Assembly (NCBI GenBank): GCA_003663695.1
Contig: QMUB01000091.1
Location: forward strand, 1-5,819
Reading direction: 5' to 3'
DNA: 5,819 nt
Origin: Thermococci archaeon
GTDB lineage: Archaea; Methanobacteriota_B; Thermococci; Thermococcales; Thermococcaceae
The position numbers and the translations under genes were made by a program. Below the pieces are notes generated by a model. It was not told the DNA's origin. It worked only from the letters and a program-made list of their open reading frames with translations, and did not search any database. Shown here piece after piece: positions 1-5,541 of this stretch. How positions within the stretch are numbered: the first letter of the stretch is position 1; every line of letters starts with the position of its first letter.

Positions 1-457
1 CCGCTTTCATGAGCTTTAAAATTTCCCCCACAACTTCTTCGGGAGTTTTGTCTGTGGTGTCCACCTCTATAATGTTTTCGTTGTTTTCAATGGCTTCTAT
101 CAAACACACATCAACGAGCTCTGCTTCAACATTTTCGCTTACCTTCTTTTTTGAGTATTCCCTCCTCAAGAGCCTCTCCCCTATGATCCTAGGATGGAGG
201 CGCAGGATTATAACGAGATCCGAGGGAATCAGGTGGCTTAAGTGTCCATCAAAAACCACATTCTTGTCCTCAAACTCCCTCTTGGTAGCTTTTACAAGTT
301 TCTCCACATCTATTTCCAGCTCTTCCACCATTTCCCCGATTCCATGTCTAAGGGCAAAGTCCTTAAGGCTCACGTATTCATATCCCAGTCTTTTTGCAAG
401 AATCCTGGCGATTGTAGTTTTCCCCACTCCGGGGGTTCCACTTATTGAGATTATCAT
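1..457 (-). CDS. AK6/Fap7-type adenylate kinase (partial, 3' end outside window)
   Basis: The minus strand is open from an ATG at 457 to the left edge, giving the first 152 codons with no stop. It encodes a small P-loop nucleoside-monophosphate kinase, expected to convert AMP + ATP to 2 ADP in the cytoplasm. A Walker A motif GTPGVGKTT lies at residues 7-15. The DGHLSH motif at 70-75 is typical of the AK6 (Fap7/hCINAP) family, as is the arginine-rich LID stretch at about 87-105 followed by SENVEAE at 107-113. Family members are about 170-190 residues, so only the C-terminal tail is missing. A GGTGA ribosome binding site (466-462) sits 4 nt before the ATG. In eukaryotes Fap7 also helps 18S rRNA maturation; a ribosome role here is family knowledge, not something the sequence shows. 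The family call is firm. Substrate preference within AK6 is not decided by the sequence. Confidence 0.9.
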   Translation of the reverse strand, partial: MIISISGTPGVGKTTIARILAKRLGYEYVSLKDFALRHGIGEMVEELEIDVEKLVKATKREFEDKNVVFDGHLSHLIPSDLVIILRLHPRIIGERLLRREYSKKKVSENVEAELVDVCLIEAIENNENIIEVDTTDKTPEEVVGEILKLMKA

Positions 458-461
458 TTCT

Positions 462-500
462 TCACCGGAATATTTTTAATATACGTGCCTTTTAAATGTA
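462..500 (-). promoter_or_regulatory. Promoter and RBS of the AK6-type kinase gene
   Basis: Read on the minus strand, a TATA-like element ATTTAAAAG (about 498-490) lies upstream of GGTGA (466-462) and the ATG at 457. A start about 25 bp downstream of that TATA would leave a leader of roughly 10 nt that contains the ribosome binding site. A second AT-rich element, TATATTAAAAATA (483-471), is also TATA-like, but it would place the start at or inside the coding region, so I prefer the upstream one. Positions are inferred by eye. Confidence 0.5.
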
Positions 501-545
501 TGGTTTTTTGCATAGACAATTGACGAAATTAAATATGGCATTGAA

Positions 546-587
546 CGAAAAATTTATATACATTGAACCCCTTTTATCTCTAGGTGG
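546..587 (+). promoter_or_regulatory. Promoter and RBS of the 42-residue protein gene
   Basis: A strong archaeal BRE/TATA pair, CGAAAAATTTATATAC, spans 546-561. About 25 bp downstream of the TATA centre is position 580, just before the GGTGG ribosome binding site (583-587) and 4 nt of T before the ATG at 592. The arrangement predicts a short leader of about 10 nt and decides the start codon. The octamer CATTGAAC occurs on both sides of the TATA box (539-546 and 561-568). Confidence 0.7.
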
Positions 588-591
588 TTTT

Positions 592-720
592 ATGGAGGAA
601 GCAAAGCTTCTTGAAAAAAGATTGGAAATCGTGAAGAAACAGAAAGAGAAAATCCTCGCTGAGGAAGCCAGAATTCTCAGAATCTTAAAACAAGAAAAAA
701 TGAGGAAAGTTGCCGTTTAA
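592..720 (+). CDS. Small charged helical protein, function unknown
   Basis: This gene encodes 42 residues and I do not recognise its family. The composition is extreme: 13 Lys/Arg and 8 Glu, no Cys, Pro, Gly or aromatic residue, and predicted to be almost entirely helix. Hydrophobic residues at 7, 11, 14, 21, 28 and 32 follow a heptad-like pattern, broken by Lys18 and Glu25, so a short coiled coil or an amphipathic helix binding a partner or nucleic acid is plausible. There is no signal peptide or membrane segment. The reading frame stays open upstream to an ATG at 496, but the ATG at 592 is the only one with a GGTGG ribosome binding site at 4 nt and a well-placed TATA box; starting at 496 would put that TATA inside the gene. 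It is divergent from the kinase gene and converges on the AdoMet synthetase gene. The promoter and RBS are the main support that it is expressed. Confidence 0.7.
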   Translation: MEEAKLLEKRLEIVKKQKEKILAEEARILRILKQEKMRKVAV

Positions 721-743
721 TTCCTTTTCTTTTAATTTAAAAA
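721..743. terminator. Bidirectional T-rich terminator between convergent genes
   Basis: The 23-bp gap between the stop of the small protein gene and the stop of the AdoMet synthetase gene is almost pure A/T apart from a few C. On the plus strand it gives TTCCTTTTCTTTTAATTT. On the minus strand it gives a T5 run directly after the TGA. Archaeal RNA polymerase terminates at such T tracts without a hairpin, and no hairpin is visible here. The element probably serves both genes. Confidence 0.6.
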
Positions 744-1961
744 TCAAAAGACATCTATCCTGCCGTTGATAACCATCTCCCTGACTTTAACTATGTTGGC
801 AAGCCATTCGTCTGCTATTTCATACGCTGGTTTTCTTATTTTCTCAATCGTGTAGCCCTTCTTTGGTATTATCTGGAGGCTTGCTACGAGCGGCCTATCA
901 ATTGGCTTCCCTATCTGGCTCAGTATCCTAACATAAACCTCCTCAACACCCTCAACCTTCTCCGCGACGTCTCTAGCTATGAAGTTCGCTAAAATGTTGT
1001 AAATCTTACCAACATGGGAAACTGGATTCTTTCCTGCAGCTGCCTCCATACTCATGTATCTGTTGGGTGTTATCAAACCATTTACCCTGTTCCCTCTTCC
1101 AACACTTCCATCGTCTCCAGATTCGGCAGAAGTTCCGGTTACCGTGATGTAGTATATGTCCCTGTCAGGATCATCGGCAGTGTTTATGAAAATGTTAACC
1201 TTTCTTTCAGTGTGAGCCTGCACAATCCCCTTAACCTCCTCATAAACCGCCTGCTTGACCTCAAGGTATTCTGCCGGGGTTTGGAGCTCACTATCAACCA
1301 TTGCCGCAGCAATTGTCAGGTCTATCTCATCTCCCTTTCTAAGCCCCATAACCTTTATATCTTCACCCACAGCGGGATATCTCCTCTTGAAGTCCTCACT
1401 GTTCAGCATTTTTTCCGTTTCATAGACTATCTTCTCCACCTCACTCAGGGGAGCAAAACCAACACCGAATGATGTATCGTTGGCGAGGGGAATTGGGTTC
1501 TCCTTTGCCTTGTTGAAAACACCAACGAGATCAACACTTCCCTGTCCAATTCTTGAGTCTATAACCACGTGTTCATCTATGTTTAAGTGCCTGACAGCCC
1601 TCCTCAAATAATCCTTTGCGGCCTTTATTGCCACTTCATGAACCGGAAATAGTTCCCTATCCACAAGCTCAACTGCCCTCCCCGAGAGGAGAATGTAAAT
1701 GGGCTTTATTACCTCTCCACCGCCAAACCTTGGATAAGCCCTTCCTCCAACCACTTCAACCTGATCCGTGTTGTGGTGCAGTATGATGCCGTATCTCCTT
1801 ATGTACTCCCTGCTCAACGCCCTGCTCACAGCCTCTGCAATACCATCCGCAATGCTATCCGGGTGTCCAATTCCTTTCCTTTCGACAAGTTCGACCTTCT
1901 GCATCTCCACAGGGGTCTTGTAGAGCTCCTCCACAACTATATTCCTCTTTATCTCCTCCAT
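744..1961 (-). CDS. mat: Archaeal S-adenosylmethionine synthetase (methionine adenosyltransferase)
   Basis: This 405-residue protein is the archaeal-type methionine adenosyltransferase, EC 2.5.1.6, which makes AdoMet from methionine and ATP in the cytoplasm and so supplies methyl groups for tRNA, rRNA and protein methylation. The archaeal family is distant from bacterial MetK and usually about 400 residues, so this copy is complete. Recognisable blocks are [11 protein letters not shown] (30-40), [16 protein letters not shown] (62-77), the glycine-rich segment [17 protein letters not shown] (275-291), and [20 protein letters not shown] (300-319). An in-frame GTG at 1970 and an ATG at 1967 also exist, but a GGTGA ribosome binding site (1971-1967) overlaps them and sits 5 nt before the ATG at 1961, so I use 1961. 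The gene is divergent from an HTH-CBS regulator, which may respond to its product. Identification is secure; any regulation by the neighbour is inference. Confidence 0.97.
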   Translation of the reverse strand: MEEIKRNIVVEELYKTPVEMQKVELVERKGIGHPDSIADGIAEAVSRALSREYIRRYGIILHHNTDQVEVVGGRAYPRFGGGEVIKPIYILLSGRAVELVDRELFPVHEVAIKAAKDYLRRAVRHLNIDEHVVIDSRIGQGSVDLVGVFNKAKENPIPLANDTSFGVGFAPLSEVEKIVYETEKMLNSEDFKRRYPAVGEDIKVMGLRKGDEIDLTIAAAMVDSELQTPAEYLEVKQAVYEEVKGIVQAHTERKVNIFINTADDPDRDIYYITVTGTSAESGDDGSVGRGNRVNGLITPNRYMSMEAAAGKNPVSHVGKIYNILANFIARDVAEKVEGVEEVYVRILSQIGKPIDRPLVASLQIIPKKGYTIEKIRKPAYEIADEWLANIVKVREMVINGRIDVF

Positions 1962-1966
1962 GATCA

Positions 1967-2020
1967 TCACCTATGGACTTTTACGTACATAGCTCGGTTG
2001 AAGGCTTTATATATTTTTCG
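1967..2020 (-). promoter_or_regulatory. Promoter and RBS of the AdoMet synthetase gene
   Basis: On the minus strand a textbook BRE/TATA, CGAAAAATATATAAAG, spans 2020-2005. A start about 25 bp downstream (near 1985) gives a leader of about 24 nt that carries GGTGA at 1971-1967, 5 nt before the ATG at 1961. The leader is too short for a riboswitch, so control would have to act at transcription. The first ATAACC-N3-GGTTAT site lies about 22 bp upstream of the BRE. Confidence 0.75.
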
Positions 2021-2041
2021 GCATGATTATCTTGGAAAAAC

Positions 2042-2056
2042 ATAACCCATGGTTAT
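2042..2056. promoter_or_regulatory. Putative operator 1, inverted repeat ATAACC-CAT-GGTTAT
   Basis: A 15-bp element has perfect 6-bp inverted arms around a 3-bp spacer. It lies just upstream of the HTH-CBS gene's TATA-like element (2067-2074) and on the far side of the AdoMet synthetase promoter. The same arms and spacer length recur at 2090-2104. I infer a dimeric HTH regulator as the ligand, most likely the gene next to it. Confidence 0.6.
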
Positions 2057-2060
2057 CAAG

Positions 2061-2100
2061 GAAAGATTTATTAATTTTGATGGCGTATTATAACCGAGGG
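2061..2100 (+). promoter_or_regulatory. Promoter of the HTH-CBS regulator gene
   Basis: A TATA-like TTTATTAA (2067-2074) follows a purine-rich BRE-like GAAAGA (2061-2066). The expected start, about 25 bp downstream of the TATA centre, falls near 2095, which lies inside the second inverted repeat. The leader would be about 12 nt and carries only a weak ribosome binding site, GAGGG (2096-2100), 6 nt before the ATG. Confidence 0.5.
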
Positions 2101-2104
2101 TTAT
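2090..2104. promoter_or_regulatory. Putative operator 2, inverted repeat ATAACC-GAG-GGTTAT
   Basis: This second copy has the same 6-bp arms and 3-bp spacing as 2042-2056, with starts 48 bp apart. It covers the predicted transcription start and the weak ribosome binding site and ends 2 bp before the ATG at 2107. A protein bound here would block polymerase recruitment or start, so it fits autorepression. The spacer sequence differs between copies while the arms are identical, as expected for a protein-binding site. Confidence 0.6.
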
Positions 2105-2106
2105 TT

Positions 2107-2670
2107 ATGGTGGTGCTTCCCAGACCCATAGATCCCAGGGAGATAAAGAGGATTAGAAAGGAGCTTGGGATTACACAGGAAGAGCTCGCAAAAAGGGCGG
2201 GGGTTACTCAGGCATATATAGCTAAGCTTGAGAATGGAAAAGTTGATCCAAGGCTTTCCACTTTTAACAGGATACTGGAAGCTCTTATAAGCTGCAAAAA
2301 AAGCAAGATAAAGGCAAAAACCATCATGTCCAGCCCCATAATAGGCGTGAAGCCCTATGAAAAAGTGGAGAAAGTCATAAAGCTCATGAATGAAAATAAC
2401 ATTTCCCAGGTTCCGGTTCTTGCAGGAAGCAAAGTCGTAGGGAGTATTACGGAGAGATCCCTAGTTCGAAAAAGCATGGATTTTGAGGATGTATATGAAA
2501 GGAAAGCCATGGAGGTCATGGATGAGCCATTCCCCATAGTAAGCGAGAAGGATGACTTGGAAATTGTTAAGTATCTCCTTGAGGAGCATCCCGCAGTAAT
2601 TGTTCAAAACCGGCAGGGAATTCCCGTGGGGATTATAACTCGCTCGGACCTCTTCAAGCTCAAGCTCTAA
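2107..2670 (+). CDS. XRE-type HTH transcriptional regulator with tandem CBS domains
   Basis: This 187-residue protein matches the group of archaeal predicted regulators with an N-terminal HTH and C-terminal CBS domains. An XRE/HTH_3 domain covers about residues 10-62, with the core GITQEELAKRAGVTQAYIAK at 21-40 as the helix-turn-helix. CBS1 covers about 70-122 and CBS2 about 134-187. CBS2 keeps the G-I-I-T-x-x-D ligand motif (175-181, Thr178 and Asp181); CBS1 has ITERS (114-118), with Ser where Asp is usual. CBS pairs form one Bateman module that binds AMP, ATP, AdoMet or similar ligands. The frame is open from 2023, but earlier starts would place the TATA element inside the gene, and 2107 lies right after the second operator. 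It is divergent from the AdoMet synthetase gene. DNA binding is well supported; target genes and ligand are inference. Confidence 0.9.
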   Translation: MVVLPRPIDPREIKRIRKELGITQEELAKRAGVTQAYIAKLENGKVDPRLSTFNRILEALISCKKSKIKAKTIMSSPIIGVKPYEKVEKVIKLMNENNISQVPVLAGSKVVGSITERSLVRKSMDFEDVYERKAMEVMDEPFPIVSEKDDLEIVKYLLEEHPAVIVQNRQGIPVGIITRSDLFKLKL

Positions 2671-2684
2671 CTCTACCTTTAACT

Positions 2685-2796
2685 CAAAATCTTAAGATAC
2701 TGTTAGGGCTTTTGATAATGCTCGTAAAAGAGAATAAAACTACACTATCTGTCAGGCATGTTATAATTATCCTAACAGTACCAAATCTTAAAATAC
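2685..2796. repeat. Compound direct and inverted repeat in the intergenic region
   Basis: CAAAATCTTAAGATAC (2685-2700) recurs as CCAAATCTTAAAATAC (2781-2796), 14 of 16 identical in direct orientation. Overlapping these, TACTGTTAGG (2698-2707) is matched perfectly by its inverse CCTAACAGTA (2771-2780), with 63 nt between. The left copy contains a perfect 10-bp palindrome, ATCTTAAGAT (2689-2698). The right copy doubles as the likely TATA element of the downstream gene. The stretch between the arms holds no convincing ORF or RNA motif. Paired operator sites or a remnant of a small inserted element are both possible. Confidence 0.5.
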
Positions 2797-2821
2797 AATG
2801 ACTTTCAAATTCTTTTGGTGG
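2786..2821 (+). promoter_or_regulatory. Promoter and RBS of the MBL-fold hydrolase gene
   Basis: The TATA-like CTTAAAATAC (2787-2796) is placed so that transcription would begin near 2815, just before GGTGG (2817-2821) and 4 nt before the ATG at 2826. The 13-nt block GGTGGTTTTATGG (2817-2829) is identical to that at the start of the small protein gene (583-595). A second TATA-like sequence, TTATAATTAT (2761-2770), could give an alternative, longer leader. Confidence 0.55.
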
Positions 2822-2825
2822 TTTT

Positions 2826-3698
2826 ATGGCGCTGAGAAAATTAGGTGAAGATCTGTATTTATATCCGGGAAGTCCCTCCACAATGATCAAGATCTTTGAA
2901 GGTAAAGCCTTTCTGATTGATCCCGGAAACGGCAGCAAGAGACATAAGGATTTGAGGAGGGAAGTTAGGAAGCTTGGTGTAGAGATAAAATTTCTCCTGG
3001 CCACTCACGGACACGCAGATCATATAAGCATTGTGCCCAGACTTGAAAAACCCCTCTTTGTGCATCGCTTTGAGTTTTCTGTGGTAGAAAGCCCATTAAA
3101 CAGGGAGCTGCTTACCTTTGGCTCGAAGGCGCCTAAAGGCTTTCTCGTCTATCAGTTTGAGAGGGAGGTCAAAGCCCATGCAGTATTTGAGTGGGGGGAA
3201 GAGCTGTTTGGTCTCAAGACATTGAAGCTAAATGGACACTCCCCTGGAATGACGGGCTTTTTGGATGAGGATAATGGAGTTTTGTATGCAGGAGACAGTT
3301 TTTTTGGGGAGCGACTCATCAGGAACATAGGGGTGCCATATCTCGTCGATGTGCAGTTATTTAAAAATTCAATTACACAATTAAAGAATTATGTAAATGA
3401 TGAATTCCTCATAATTCCCTCCCATGGGCGGAGTGTGAAGGGTGAAGAGGCACTGGAGATCCTGGACTTCAACTTAAAAAGAATCGAAGAAACCGAAGAA
3501 AAAATTTTGAAATTTCTAAAAGAACCACTAAGCATAAGTGAGCTGAGCTACAGACTCGCCAATGATTTTGGAGTCAATATAACTCCACAGGCACTGGCTC
3601 TCAATCAGGTCCCCATTAGAGCATTCATAGCCGAGCTCTACAACAGCGGAAAAATAGAAGCTGTCGTTGAAGGAGATTTAAAGTGGAGACGCATTTAG
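2826..3698 (+). CDS. Metallo-beta-lactamase-fold hydrolase with C-terminal winged-helix-like extension
   Basis: This 290-residue cytoplasmic protein has the MBL-fold metal site: THGHADH at 60-66 (His61, His63, Asp65, His66), His138 in GHSPGM, Asp157 in AGDSFF and His200 in PSHG. That set binds two metal ions, normally zinc, as in glyoxalase II and LACTB2-like enzymes. The hydrolase domain ends near residue 215. A charged helix (about 215-232) then leads into residues 233-290, where LSISELSYRLANDFG and the following segment look like a small winged-helix domain. LACTB2-type proteins carry a comparable C-terminal extension, so RNA or thioester hydrolysis are both possible; the sequence does not decide. 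The strong GGTGG site fixes the start at 2826. It stands as a single gene, and its TAG overlaps the stop of the convergent Cas4-like gene. Fold and metal site are firm, substrate unknown. Confidence 0.9.
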   Translation: MALRKLGEDLYLYPGSPSTMIKIFEGKAFLIDPGNGSKRHKDLRREVRKLGVEIKFLLATHGHADHISIVPRLEKPLFVHRFEFSVVESPLNRELLTFGSKAPKGFLVYQFEREVKAHAVFEWGEELFGLKTLKLNGHSPGMTGFLDEDNGVLYAGDSFFGERLIRNIGVPYLVDVQLFKNSITQLKNYVNDEFLIIPSHGRSVKGEEALEILDFNLKRIEETEEKILKFLKEPLSISELSYRLANDFGVNITPQALALNQVPIRAFIAELYNSGKIEAVVEGDLKWRRI

Positions 3699-4303
3699 AG
3701 CTCTCCATCCGGATAGCACAGGTAATAGTAGGGACAGTATTTACACATAAAGTTATCCCACCCTCTGGGGGGCTTTTCCTTTTCATAATGCTTCTTTATG
3801 CTGTAGAACTCTCTGAGGGTCTGGTGGAAGAGCCTCTTATCATAGGGGATTTCAAAGGCTTTAACCCCGACCCCTTCAATAAGGGGAAACTTTGAGAAAT
3901 CCATCTTTTGAATCCTCTTCTCCTCGTTTCCGAGCCGCACATAGTAGAGATATCCCCACTCCGCATTGGCCCACCTCATATATATGTTGAGCTGTGCGAG
4001 ATGGTACTCATAGGGCTCCCTTGGGACGCTGGTCTTGCCCTTGATTTCAATTGGGTGATCCTTGAAGGCATCTATCCTGCCGTGGATTTCAAAGCCCAAG
4101 CGCGGAGCTTTAAGAACCATATGCTTCTCAAGCTCATAATTGAAGCGCCTCTTTAGAATCTCCCCAAGCTTGCTGTGCACCCTAACCCCCTGTTGAAGGC
4201 GAATCCTGACGTTCAGAGGCCATCTGGGTGGGTATCCCTTGAGCCTGTAATAAACCCTTTTCGGGCACATGAGGGCTTCGCTTGCATAAAACTCCACGAG
4301 CAT
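3695..4303 (-). CDS. Cas4-like PD-(D/E)XK nuclease with Fe-S cluster cysteines
   Basis: This 202-residue protein (numbered from the ATG at 4303) has the full Cas4/RecB-nuclease signature. Cys13 in CPKRVYYR pairs with Cys187, Cys190 and Cys196 (CKYCPYYYLC) to hold an expected [4Fe-4S] cluster. His43, Asp78 (GRIDAF), Glu86 and Lys88 (IEIKGK) and the Gln104-Tyr108 motif form the metal-dependent nuclease site. Cas4 proteins are typically single-strand DNA exonucleases. No CRISPR repeats or other cas genes are visible, and the gene follows nurA directly, so a role in DNA-end processing is likelier than spacer acquisition. A GTG at 4312 would give 205 residues with a 4-nt GTGA overlap with nurA; I prefer the ATG because AGTGA lies 5 nt before it. 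All catalytic and cluster residues are intact. The nuclease call is strong; the pathway is inference from context. Confidence 0.88.
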   Translation of the reverse strand: MLVEFYASEALMCPKRVYYRLKGYPPRWPLNVRIRLQQGVRVHSKLGEILKRRFNYELEKHMVLKAPRLGFEIHGRIDAFKDHPIEIKGKTSVPREPYEYHLAQLNIYMRWANAEWGYLYYVRLGNEEKRIQKMDFSKFPLIEGVGVKAFEIPYDKRLFHQTLREFYSIKKHYEKEKPPRGWDNFMCKYCPYYYLCYPDGEL

Positions 4304-4308
4304 CCCAC

Positions 4309-5541
4309 TCACTCCAGTGGCTCCCGTCCATAGCGGAGAAAACTCAGATATCTTTCATCCTCTCCAACGAGAGCATTCACTATTGAGTCCACATATGTGT
4401 CAAACTCCTGCTTTTTGATGACGACACTGTGGTGGGCATATTCCAGGGGAATTACATATTCATCCTCCGAAACCCCGAGTATAAGTCCCAAGAGCTCTTC
4501 ATCCAGATTCAAGGTCTCCATAAGGTATACGACACCGCCATTTACGAACCTCACATAGGCGGGCGTGATGGCACCTGCCGGCTCCTTTTTAAAAAGTTCT
4601 GCTATATTCCTTAGGTAGCCTTCCCTCTGAAGCTTCTTTATGGGTTCGGGAAGACTCCATTTTATCCCCTTTTCATTCCTGTGGTATTCGAAGGGGAAAT
4701 AGCCCCTCTCCTTTGATATGGCGTCCAGTATGGGAACGTCGGGCATTAAAGCATGCTCCTCTTTATCTGCCGTGGCACTCCTAACGACATCATCTGTGTA
4801 AAAGGTCTTCGCTATGAATGCCACCTGCCCTCCCAGAAGCTTGTCAAGGGCATGGAGGTACTCCACATATTCAAGGAATATCACAAGGTTCTCCCTGTGG
4901 GTTGGGTCCTGTTCAATTTCGCCAATAAAAGAGGGATCTAGCGTTCTTTCCTTTAGATATTCAAACAGATTTTCCCTCCTGGCTATTATCGTGGAGTGAT
5001 TTATGAGCGCACCCTTTTCAAGCTCCTCTTTCCACCTTTCCCATTCTCCTTCAAGGAGCTCTAAAAATGCCCTGAGTGTGTCAAGGAAATCTATTTTGTT
5101 TCCTTCATAAAGTTCCTTTGAAGTGCCGTTTATATAAGCGGGAGGTCTTGCAATTGAACCGCTTAGAGTCCCATCCATTAGAATCAGGTCGGCGCCTTTT
5201 ATATCTCTTGTCATCGCCCCAATCCTGCTCTCAAGGGTTTCCATGTGGAGTCTTATCCTTTCATCAACGTGTTTGTACGGGGAAACGAGCCCTATCTCAT
5301 GCCACTGGAGGAGGTCTTCTCCTATTGCGACGGAAGATACAGCATAGATTATCGCACCGCTCAGCCTCTTAATCATCCTGCTCCCATCAACCGCATAAAC
5401 CTTCCCTTTCTTTGGTTCCGGAAAGTTCACCCATGAGTATCCCTTTTCAAGCACAAGTCTCTTTAGAGTCTCAATCTTGCCGAGCTGAAAGTCAAGATAG
5501 CGCTTTACTTCCTCAAGATGGCTTTCGCTAATACGCGGCAA
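4309..5541 (-). CDS. nurA: NurA, DNA double-strand-break repair nuclease
   Basis: This 410-residue protein is NurA, the RNase H-fold, manganese-dependent nuclease that works as a dimer with the HerA translocase and with Mre11-Rad50 to resect broken DNA ends in archaea. Motif I is KVYAVDGSR (47-55, catalytic Asp52). A glutamate in METLESR (100-106) probably supplies the second acidic ligand, and [10 protein letters not shown] (119-128) supplies Asp123. A C-terminal histidine in YAHHSVV (368-374) fits the conserved active-site His of the family. Length agrees with archaeal NurA. The start is a TTG at 5541: the frame is closed by a TAG 15 nt upstream, and GAGGTGG (5554-5548) sits 6 nt before the TTG. 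The gene overlaps the end of rad50 by 14 nt and runs up to the Cas4-like gene, so translation of the operon looks coupled. No own promoter is visible. Confidence 0.93.
   Translation of the reverse strand: MPRISESHLEEVKRYLDFQLGKIETLKRLVLEKGYSWVNFPEPKKGKVYAVDGSRMIKRLSGAIIYAVSSVAIGEDLLQWHEIGLVSPYKHVDERIRLHMETLESRIGAMTRDIKGADLILMDGTLSGSIARPPAYINGTSKELYEGNKIDFLDTLRAFLELLEGEWERWKEELEKGALINHSTIIARRENLFEYLKERTLDPSFIGEIEQDPTHRENLVIFLEYVEYLHALDKLLGGQVAFIAKTFYTDDVVRSATADKEEHALMPDVPILDAISKERGYFPFEYHRNEKGIKWSLPEPIKKLQREGYLRNIAELFKKEPAGAITPAYVRFVNGGVVYLMETLNLDEELLGLILGVSEDEYVIPLEYAHHSVVIKKQEFDTYVDSIVNALVGEDERYLSFLRYGREPLE

Noticed and set aside
9..479. 156-codon plus-strand ORF rich in Ser, Phe and Leu.
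   Set aside because: It is the antisense of the AK6-type kinase, whose P-loop and family motifs are clear on the minus strand; it has no ribosome binding site.
1014..1472. 152-codon plus-strand ORF.
   Set aside because: It lies wholly antisense to the AdoMet synthetase gene, with no family motif, promoter or ribosome site.
1895..1974. GTGATGA on the minus strand near the mat start resembles a C box of a C/D guide RNA.
   Set aside because: No CTGA D box follows at a suitable distance, and the bases are explained as ribosome binding site and start codons.
2023..2106. A 28-residue N-terminal extension of the HTH-CBS regulator.
   Set aside because: It would contain the gene's TATA-like element and both putative operators, has no ribosome site, and the HTH domain begins only after residue 9 of the shorter form.
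2698..2780. The 10-bp inverted repeat as terminal repeats of a miniature transposable element.
   Set aside because: No target-site duplication is visible at the ends, and no recognised insertion-sequence terminus is matched, so it stays an unclassified repeat.
3695..4303. The Cas4-like gene as a sign of a CRISPR-Cas locus.
   Set aside because: No direct-repeat array and no cas1, cas2 or effector gene is present in the window; the context is a repair operon.
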